Assembly (NCBI GenBank): GCA_025355995.1
Contig: JANXYQ010000080.1
Coordinates: 1 to 45,757, forward strand
DNA length: 45,757 bases
Direction: 5' to 3'
Source: Spirochaetaceae bacterium
GTDB lineage: Bacteria; Spirochaetota; Spirochaetia; Treponematales; Rectinemataceae
Under the pieces are notes generated by a model that made no database searches, had not been told where the DNA came from, and was given only the letters and a program-made list of their open reading frames with translations. The translations under genes and the position numbers were made by a program. Shown in pieces: positions 40,685 to 45,757 of this stretch. Numbering within the stretch: position 1 is the first letter of the stretch; every line of letters starts with the position of its first letter.

Positions 40685-41952
40685 CTAGCCTTCCTGCGCC
40701 CGCGCGCCAGGTTGGCGGGCTCGATCACCTTCTCCTCGCCCTCGAGGAGGCGGGCCACCCCGCAGCTCGCCTTGAGGCCCGGCTCCTCGTAGCAGAGCCG
40801 GCACTGCCCGCAATCCTCCTCGTAGAAGTGGGGCTCGTCGTAGGCCGTGATCACGCCCTCGTAGTTGCGCAGGATCACGCGCTTCTCGTTCGACGTGATC
40901 AGGTAGCTCGGCATGACCGGGATCTTGCCGCCGCCGCCGGGCGCGTCCACGACGAAGGTCGGGACCGCGAGGCCCGAGGTATGGCCTCGCAGGCTCTCTA
41001 TGATCTCGATTCCCTTGGAGACGGTCGTCCGGAAATGGCCGATCCCCTTGGACAGGTCGCACTGGTAGATGTAGTAGGGCCGGACGCGGACCGCCAGGAG
41101 CTTCTGCACGAGCTTCTTCATCAGCATCGGGCAGTCGTTGACGTCGCGCAGCAGGACCGATTGGTTGCCGAGGGAGATGCCCGCGTCGGCAAGCTTCTTG
41201 CACGCCTCCTTGGCCTCGGCGGTGATCTCCTTCGGATGGTTGAAGTGAGTGTTGACGTAGACCGGATGGTACTTCTTAAGCATGGAGACGAGGGCGTCCG
41301 TGATCCTCATCGGCATCACGACCGGGGTCCTCGTGCCGATGCGGATGATCTCCACGTGGGGGATGGAGCGTATCCTCGAGAGGATGGACTCGAGCTTCTC
41401 GTCGGAGAGCACCAGGGGATCGCCGCCGGAGATGATCACGTCGCGTATCTCGGGCGTGTCGGCGATATAGGCGATGGCCGCGTCGATGGCCGCGTCGCTC
41501 ATGTGCGAGTCCTCGAAACCGACGAGGCGACGCCTCGTGCAGTGCCTGCAGTTCATCGAGCAGATCTTGGTGACCAGGAGCAGCGCGCGGTCGGGATAGC
41601 GATGCGTGAGCCCGGGCACCGGCGAGTCTATGTCCTCGTGGAGGGGATCGTCCTGGTCGGAGGAGTCCTCGAAGGTCTCGGGAAGCCGCGGTACGGCCTG
41701 GAGGCGCACGGGACAGACGGGGTTGCCCAGGTCGATCAGGGAGGCGTAATAGGGGGTTATCGCCATCCTGAAGACCTTCAGGACCTTCGATATCTCGTCC
41801 TTCTCCTTGTCGCCGAGCGTCAAGACCTTGGAGAGGGTCTCGACGTCGCGGATGTCGTTGCGCACCTGCCAGCGCCAATCGTTCCAGTCCTCGGCGGAGA
41901 CGTCCTTATATAGCGGTATGCGCTTGTAGTCGTATGACAGATACTCTTGCAT
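40681..41952 (-). CDS. kamA: L-lysine 2,3-aminomutase (radical SAM)
   Basis: A 423-aa radical-SAM, PLP-dependent enzyme turning L-lysine into beta-lysine, the first pathway step. The 4Fe-4S motif CxxxCxxC is CSMNCRHC (C131, C135, C138). The GGDP motif is in IISGGDPLVLSDEKLE. The PLP lysine lies in DAPGGGGKIPVMPSYL. A cysteine-rich tail CGQCRLCYEEPGLKASCG matches the zinc site of the Clostridium enzyme. The start is ATG 41952 behind GAGGAG; the frame extends upstream through kce in another frame and that part is spurious. Confidence 0.97.
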   Translation of the reverse strand: MQEYLSYDYKRIPLYKDVSAEDWNDWRWQVRNDIRDVETLSKVLTLGDKEKDEISKVLKVFRMAITPYYASLIDLGNPVCPVRLQAVPRLPETFEDSSDQDDPLHEDIDSPVPGLTHRYPDRALLLVTKICSMNCRHCTRRRLVGFEDSHMSDAAIDAAIAYIADTPEIRDVIISGGDPLVLSDEKLESILSRIRSIPHVEIIRIGTRTPVVMPMRITDALVSMLKKYHPVYVNTHFNHPKEITAEAKEACKKLADAGISLGNQSVLLRDVNDCPMLMKKLVQKLLAVRVRPYYIYQCDLSKGIGHFRTTVSKGIEIIESLRGHTSGLAVPTFVVDAPGGGGKIPVMPSYLITSNEKRVILRNYEGVITAYDEPHFYEEDCGQCRLCYEEPGLKASCGVARLLEGEEKVIEPANLARGRRKAR

Positions 41953-41968
41953 GATCTCTCCTCGAATG

Positions 41969-41988
41969 CCGCCCGCGAAGTCGGGCGG
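41969..41988 (-). other. Hairpin between kce and kamA
   Basis: Perfect 7-bp inverted repeat (CCGCCCG / CGGGCGG) with a 6-nt loop in the 44-bp gap between kce and kamA, the largest gap inside the kat-to-thiolase segment. There is no U-tract. It could mark an mRNA processing or stability point upstream of kamA. Confidence 0.4.
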
Positions 41989-41996
41989 TCCTATCC

Positions 41997-42824
41997 TCAT
42001 GGGCGAAGCTTCAGGTAGTCCCGTACGTCGGCGGGGGTCGCAGGCTCGAGGCTGGCTTCCCTCGCGATGCGCGCCGCCCGCTCGACGAGCTCGGCGTTCG
42101 AGGCGGCGAGCCGTCCCTTGGAATAGTAGACGTTGTCCTCGAAGCCCACGCGTATCCATCCGCCGAGGGCGATCGAGCCGAATTGCGAAGGCAGGGACGA
42201 GCGGCCGATCCCCATCACGGTGTACTCGGCCCCCTCGGGCAGCGCGTCCACCATGGCCGCGAGCTCGCGGACGCCGTAGGGCAGGGCGCCGGGAACTCCC
42301 AGCACGAGGCCGTAGTGGTAGGGAGGCTCGACCAGGCCCTCCTTGATGAGAGCCAGGCTCGCGTAGACGTGGCCCAGGTCGAAGCACTCGAAGGTCGGCC
42401 GCACGCGGCGGGCCCGGAACTCGGCCGCGAACTCGCGCATGACCGGTAGAGTGTTGACGATATAGTCGTTGCCGAAATTGACGGTGCCGCAATCGAGGCT
42501 GGCCATCTCGGGCTCGAGCTCCTTGATCGGGCGCAGCCGCTCCTGGGGCGTGTCCCCCACGGCGCCGCCGGTCGTCAGCTCTATCACGATATCCGTCTTC
42601 TTCCTGATCGCCTCGATCGCACGCCTGAAGGTCCCGACGTCCTGCGTCGCCTTCCCGGCGGCGTCCCTGACGTGGAGGTGGAGGATCGCGGCGCCGGCCG
42701 CCCGAGCCTCCTCGGCCGCCGTCGCGATCTCGTCCGACGTGACGGGGAGCGCCGGGTTCTGCGCTTTGGAAGTCTCCGCCCCCGTGCAAGCGCAGGTGAT
42801 GACTACCTTGCGGTCGAGGCTCAT
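41997..42824 (-). CDS. kce: 3-keto-5-aminohexanoate cleavage enzyme (BKACE)
   Basis: A 275-aa zinc-dependent cleavage enzyme: 3-keto-5-aminohexanoate plus acetyl-CoA gives acetoacetate and 3-aminobutyryl-CoA. The zinc-binding pair is H49 and H51 in AAILHLHVRD, and conserved blocks are FGNDYIVNTLPVMREFA and RPTFECFDLGHVYASLALIKEGLVEPPYHYGLVLGVPG. The C-terminal glutamate expected as third ligand falls in the ...WIRVGFEDNVYYSKGRLA segment. The start is ATG 42824 (MSLDRKVVI), overlapping the aminotransferase stop by 4 bp; the longer upstream reading is not used. Confidence 0.96.
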   Translation of the reverse strand: MSLDRKVVITCACTGAETSKAQNPALPVTSDEIATAAEEARAAGAAILHLHVRDAAGKATQDVGTFRRAIEAIRKKTDIVIELTTGGAVGDTPQERLRPIKELEPEMASLDCGTVNFGNDYIVNTLPVMREFAAEFRARRVRPTFECFDLGHVYASLALIKEGLVEPPYHYGLVLGVPGALPYGVRELAAMVDALPEGAEYTVMGIGRSSLPSQFGSIALGGWIRVGFEDNVYYSKGRLAASNAELVERAARIAREASLEPATPADVRDYLKLRP

Positions 42825-44104
42825 GAGGCGCCTCCCGAGCGGGGGAATTTCGCGGCCGTGAGCTCGAGGGACTCCCCGATCGCCCACAGGGCCTTCTCGA
42901 GGTCAGCGTCGGTGTGCCGGTGCGCTATATACCAATGATGGAAGGGCTGCACGAAGAGGCCGCGGCGGATGGTCTGCGTGTAGAAGTACCCGCGGCGGGC
43001 CTTGTAGGTCCTATCGCCCTCTCCAGGAGTCTGGTGGAAGGTGATGTAGGGCATGGGCGGTATCCCCGAGACCTTGCAGGGAACGTCGGAGCCGTCCACG
43101 AGCCGCGTTAGGCGCTCGAGGAAAAGCGCGCCGCGCTTCCAGATCGACTCGGGGACCTTCTCCCGCTCGAGTATGTCGATGCATTTCATCGCCGCGACCA
43201 TCTCGAGGGAATTGGGGAAGAAGGTCGAGGACACGAAGACCTTCTTCTCGACGACGCTCATGAACTCCCGCTTGCCGACGACGGCGCTGATCGCGTAGCC
43301 GTTCGCCATCGCCTTGCCGAAGGTGGCGAGGTCGGGGGTCACTCCGTACCGCTCCTGGGCCCCGCCCATCGCGACGCGGAAGCCGGTGCGGACCTCATCG
43401 AAGATCAGGAGGGCGCCGTGCCTCGCGCATAGTTCGCGCACCGCTTCGAGGTATCCTGGGGGCGGCGCGACGACGGGCTTCGCGTTGGGGTGGCCGACCG
43501 GCGTGATGATCACGCAGGCGACCTCGCCCTTGCGCGCCTCGAGCTTGGCCTCGAGCTCGGCGGCGTCGCCGTACTCGAACTCGTCGGTGAGGGAGCTCGC
43601 CTCGTCGGGCACGCCGCCCCGGACCTCGACGCACCAGTCGTGCCAGCCGTGGTAGCCGCAGCGGAGGATGCGCTTCCGGTCGGTGAAGCCCCGGGCGATG
43701 CGCACGGCGAGGGTGGTCGCGTCGCTGCCGGTCTTGACGAGGATGGCCTGCTCGGCGCAGGGAATGAGCTTGGTCAGCCTGGCCTCGAGCTCGTTCTGGA
43801 CGCCCTGGACGAGGGCGAAGCAGAATCCCCGCCCCATCTGCCTCATGACCGCCTCGTTGATCTCGGCCTCGTCATAGCCGAGGATTATCGGCCCGTAGCC
43901 GCAGAGCATGTCGACGTAATCGTTGCCGTCGACGTCCACTATGTGGCCGCCGTAGCCCCGGTCGATGAAGATCGGATACTCGCCCTGCACGAAATTGTAG
44001 GGCCTGCGGATGCCCATCACGCCGCCCGGGGAGAGTCGCTGGGCCTCCTCGAACATGGAGAGGGACTTGTCGAGCCTGAGCCGCGGATATTCGGCTGCTG
44101 CCAT
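42821..44104 (-). CDS. kat: Class III aminotransferase, probable 3-aminobutyryl-CoA aminotransferase (Kat)
   Basis: A 427-aa PLP fold-type I aminotransferase of the glutamate-1-semialdehyde aminomutase-like class. PLP lysine K264 is in LATFGKAMANGY and D236 in LIFDEVRTGFR. GGxGHTG-like phosphate loop VKTGSDATTLAVRIAR and YHGWHDW complete the site. Position decides the call: it overlaps kce by 4 bp, where kal (ammonia lyase) would be in Clostridium or Fusobacterium. In Cloacamonas a homologous acyl-CoA beta-transaminase converts 3-aminobutyryl-CoA and 2-oxoglutarate to acetoacetyl-CoA and glutamate. I infer the same reaction here. An unrelated beta-amino-acid aminotransferase is the alternative. 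The start is ATG 44104 with AGGA 8 nt before it. Confidence 0.85.
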   Translation of the reverse strand: MAAAEYPRLRLDKSLSMFEEAQRLSPGGVMGIRRPYNFVQGEYPIFIDRGYGGHIVDVDGNDYVDMLCGYGPIILGYDEAEINEAVMRQMGRGFCFALVQGVQNELEARLTKLIPCAEQAILVKTGSDATTLAVRIARGFTDRKRILRCGYHGWHDWCVEVRGGVPDEASSLTDEFEYGDAAELEAKLEARKGEVACVIITPVGHPNAKPVVAPPPGYLEAVRELCARHGALLIFDEVRTGFRVAMGGAQERYGVTPDLATFGKAMANGYAISAVVGKREFMSVVEKKVFVSSTFFPNSLEMVAAMKCIDILEREKVPESIWKRGALFLERLTRLVDGSDVPCKVSGIPPMPYITFHQTPGEGDRTYKARRGYFYTQTIRRGLFVQPFHHWYIAHRHTDADLEKALWAIGESLELTAAKFPRSGGAS

Positions 44105-44335
44105 GGGGTGAGTCCTTTGAAGGAGGGAAGGGGGGTCTCGTCCACCCACCGGGCCTAGGCCCGGCCTCCCTGTACCGGCGCCCGGCCGAGAATGGCCTGC
44201 GCCGCGCCGGGGACGGGGAGCCCCCGGGCGACCGCGATGCGGTCACGTACAACGAATCGAAGCACGGGCCCTCGGGGCCCATGGAGGGACGGGCAGCCCC
44301 CGCTGGTTGAGCGTCATACCAGCTCGCCGTCCCTC
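44105..44335 (-). ncRNA. Candidate structured leader RNA upstream of kat
   Basis: A 231-nt untranslated segment with successive hairpins read on the minus strand. First is an outer 9-bp stem (44327-44335 with 44284-44292) enclosing a 6-bp stem GCTGGT / ACCAGC. Then comes a 9-bp stem with CGA loop (44263-44283) and an 8-bp stem with ATC loop (44228-44246). A 7-bp CCGGCGC / GCGCCGG stem with inner GGCC pairs (44175-44210) and a 16-bp palindrome (44149-44164) follow. Two of the stems contain one G-U pair that would be a C-A mismatch on the plus strand, so the minus-strand RNA is favoured. A possible promoter ends 8 nt before the first stem. No known riboswitch consensus is recognised. Confidence 0.45.
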
Positions 44336-44343
44336 GCCTTATT

Positions 44344-44372
44344 TATATCATGCCTATGCCGGTTCGGTCCAA
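44344..44372 (-). promoter_or_regulatory. Candidate internal promoter after kdd
   Basis: Minus strand: TTGGAC at 44367-44372, 17 bp, GATATA at 44344-44349 (or TATAAA with 19 bp). It starts just after the kdd stop, and its predicted start site, about 44337, is next to the first stem of the structured leader. Confidence 0.45.
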
Positions 44373-44375
44373 CCC

Positions 44376-45416
44376 TTACTTTACGTACTGCTCCTCGAAG
44401 AGCTTGCGAAGCTTGGGGTTCTCCCGGAGCTCCCATAGGGTGATCTCGGCGTGGTCCTTCGTGTAGCCGTTGCCGATGATCATGTTCACGTCCTTCCCGA
44501 TGCCTTCGGCCCCGAGCGCGGCGCGCGTGAAGCTGGTGGCCATGCTGAAGAAATACACCGTACCGTCGTCGCGGACGGGGAGGATAGAGGCCATCTCCGC
44601 GCCTTGGATGTTCACGCAGTTGATGCAGAGGTCGACTTCCCTCCCGCCGTTGGCCGCGAGGGTCGCTTCGAGCACGTCGATCGGCTTGGTCGCGTCGACG
44701 ACGATGACGGCGTGGGCGAGGCCGAGGTCCGTCAGCGTCTTCCTGGACCTCTCGGAATGGATGGCGGCGATGACCCTGCCGGTCGGGCCCACGCGCTTCA
44801 TCGCCTCGTAGCAGCAGAGGATTCCCGACTTGCCGCCCGCGCCGAGCACAAGCACCGACATCCCGGGACGGACGAGCTTGGCGGTCTGGGCGGGCGCGCC
44901 CGCGACGTCGAGGGCGGCGAGCGCGAGGCCCTCGTCCATGTCGGAGGGCAGCTTCGCGTAGATGCCCGTCTCGAAGAGGATGGCCTGGGCCTCGACCTCG
45001 ACCCTGTCGATCTCCGGATGGACCTTGATTATCCGCTTGATATTGAGGGGGGTCAGCGAAAGGGAAACGAGGCTGGCTATCTTGTCCCCGACCTTGAGGT
45101 CCCTGCCGGCGAGCGCGCTCCCGATCCGCGCGACCTTGCCGATGAGCATGCCGCCCGAGCCCGTGACCGGATTCTGCTGCTTGCCCCGCGATGATACTAT
45201 GCCGAGAATCGTCGCCTTGATCTTATCGACGTCGCCCTTGGCCTCGTCCTCTATCTGCGTGAAGCTCGCCGAGTCGATGTTGAGCGCGAGCACATCGACG
45301 AGTATCTCGTTGTCGTAGAGCTTGGACATGTCGTTGTCGAGCTTCTGCGCCGCCTGGGGCATCGCCCCGGCAGGCTCGAGGACGCGATGAGTACCGTACT
45401 TGTTGCCCAGTGCCAT
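44376..45416 (-). CDS. kdd: L-erythro-3,5-diaminohexanoate dehydrogenase
   Basis: A 346-aa NAD(P)-dependent dehydrogenase oxidising 3,5-diaminohexanoate to 3-keto-5-aminohexanoate with ammonia release. It opens MALGNKYGTHRVLEPAGAMPQAAQKLDND, a known Kdd N-terminus, and has the nucleotide-binding loop VLVLGAGGKSG in the middle. GKQQNPVTGSGGMLIG and IGNGYTKDHAEITLWELRE are other typical blocks. GGAGG lies 8 nt before ATG 45416 and a near-consensus promoter precedes it, so kdd is the first gene of the run. A 271-bp gap separates it from kat. Confidence 0.95.
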   Translation of the reverse strand: MALGNKYGTHRVLEPAGAMPQAAQKLDNDMSKLYDNEILVDVLALNIDSASFTQIEDEAKGDVDKIKATILGIVSSRGKQQNPVTGSGGMLIGKVARIGSALAGRDLKVGDKIASLVSLSLTPLNIKRIIKVHPEIDRVEVEAQAILFETGIYAKLPSDMDEGLALAALDVAGAPAQTAKLVRPGMSVLVLGAGGKSGILCCYEAMKRVGPTGRVIAAIHSERSRKTLTDLGLAHAVIVVDATKPIDVLEATLAANGGREVDLCINCVNIQGAEMASILPVRDDGTVYFFSMATSFTRAALGAEGIGKDVNMIIGNGYTKDHAEITLWELRENPKLRKLFEEQYVK

Positions 45417-45445
45417 GAGGAGCCTCCAACCTGTGTGATTGGATT

Positions 45446-45474
45446 CTTATACAGCGAGGCAACTCCGGGGTCAA
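45446..45474 (-). promoter_or_regulatory. Promoter of the lysine-fermentation operon
   Basis: Minus strand: TTGACC at 45469-45474, exactly 17 bp, TATAAG at 45446-45451. It lies 29 bp before the kdd ATG, with GGAGG in the leader. It is the strongest promoter match in this part of the window, back to back with the EamA-type promoter. Confidence 0.72.
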
Positions 45475-45487
45475 GGGAGCCCGGGGC

Positions 45488-45517
45488 TTGCCCTCGCCGC
45501 CCCTCGCCGTATAGGCT
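45488..45517 (+). promoter_or_regulatory. Candidate promoter of the EamA-type gene, near-leaderless
   Basis: TTGCCC at 45488-45493, 18 bp, TAGGCT at 45512-45517 (or TATAGG with 16 bp), ending 9 nt before the ATG at 45527. There is no Shine-Dalgarno. Confidence 0.4.
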
Positions 45518-45526
45518 CTAGTCCCC

Positions 45527-45751
45527 ATGCGAATCTCGAAGACGACGCTCAAGGCCGACGCTCTCCTCCTGCTCACGGCCGCGATCTGGGGCTCCGCCTT
45601 CGTCGCCCAGCGGAGCGGCATGGAGAGCATCGGCCCCTTCGCCTTCAACGCCGTCCGCTTCGCCGTAGGGGCCTTGAGCGTCCTGCCGCTCTTCTTCGTA
45701 ATGCGCCGCCGGGCCCGAGGGGCCGGCCCCGCGGGCCCCGCGGGGCAATAA
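45527..45751 (+). CDS. EamA/DMT-family transporter, N-terminal fragment
   Basis: Encodes 74 residues: a basic start, a first membrane helix (DALLLLTAAIWGSAFVAQRSGME) and a second (FAFNAVRFAVGALSVLPLFFVMRRR). These are the first two helices of a drug/metabolite transporter of the EamA type, where AxxWGSxFV and FxxxRFxxG are conserved. A full protein has about 10 helices and 290 aa. Here the frame stops at TAA 45749 after a run of G and C. In the next frame the window's last codons would read G-N-K-K, a plausible continuation, so a one-base error or mutation in the GC run is likely. The window ends 6 bp later. Confidence 0.75.
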   Translation: MRISKTTLKADALLLLTAAIWGSAFVAQRSGMESIGPFAFNAVRFAVGALSVLPLFFVMRRRARGAGPAGPAGQ

Positions 45752-45757
45752 GAAGAA

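Noticed and set aside
44105-44335. T-box, lysine, B12 or glycine riboswitch in the kdd-kat gap
   Set aside because: A GGGTGG stretch is only a partial T-box match (no ACCGCG); no B12-box or lysine/glycine core was found. It is kept as an unclassified structured leader.

Overview
This is a high-GC (by eye about two thirds or more), gene-dense bacterial window with 41 protein-coding genes or gene pieces, no tRNA or rRNA, no insertion sequence and no CRISPR array. Three genes point to a free-living or gut-type member of the Spirochaetota, related to the Treponema/Spirochaeta group: a secreted protein built of the surface repeats known from Leptospira (LA_2272 type), a UMP kinase of the short class shared by archaea and spirochaetes, and a spirochaete-style set of PilZ and GGDEF proteins. 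The lineage is inferred; no 16S gene is present.

Layout. 1-5493 (minus): two tandem MATE efflux pumps, a small membrane protein, then the SbcD and SbcC DNA-end nuclease (SbcC runs off the left edge). 5694-10960 (plus): aldo/keto reductase, a DUF4838 glycoside-hydrolase-like protein, a PilZ protein and an acyltransferase. 10957-14405: a GPH sugar symporter (minus), a hemolysin III/PAQR protein (plus) and a DUF445 membrane protein (minus). 14515-18388: signalling genes, namely a small two-helix membrane protein, a GAF-GGDEF cyclase and a DUF6941-like protein (plus), then a GGDEF protein with a ruined active site and an MtfA-like metallopeptidase (minus). 18550-26680 (plus): envelope genes (surface-repeat protein, FecR protein, Cache-PAS-GGDEF sensor, lipoprotein, family-5 solute-binding lipoprotein) ending with UMP kinase and a terminator. 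26934-45416 is one unbroken minus-strand run of 17 genes. 45527 to the end (plus) is the start of an EamA-type transporter.

The minus-strand run is the centrepiece. From a near-consensus promoter at 45446-45474 it encodes lysine fermentation in the order kdd, aminotransferase (kat-like), kce, kamA, kamB, kamC, kamD, kamE, atoD, atoA, thiolase. Lysine is isomerised by KamA (radical SAM) and KamDE (B12 and PLP), oxidised by Kdd and cleaved by Kce with acetyl-CoA to acetoacetate and 3-aminobutyryl-CoA. The usual ammonia lyase (kal) is absent here. A class III aminotransferase sits directly before kce, as expected for the 3-aminobutyryl-CoA aminotransferase route described from Cloacamonas. That route yields acetoacetyl-CoA instead of crotonyl-CoA, which fits the adjacent CoA-transferase and thiolase. 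The genes then continue with 10-28 bp gaps or short overlaps into a cyclic-nucleotide-binding/DUF6909-like gene (frameshifted here), MlaE-MlaF-MlaD, a TPR lipoprotein and a DinB protein, and end at a candidate terminator.

Two regulatory themes stand out. Between kdd and the aminotransferase lies a 231-nt untranslated leader of successive hairpins, two of which pair fully only in the minus-strand RNA, with a possible promoter just upstream. Several genes that lack a Shine-Dalgarno sequence have a good -35/-10 pair ending only 6-16 nt before the ATG, suggesting leaderless or very short-leader transcripts.
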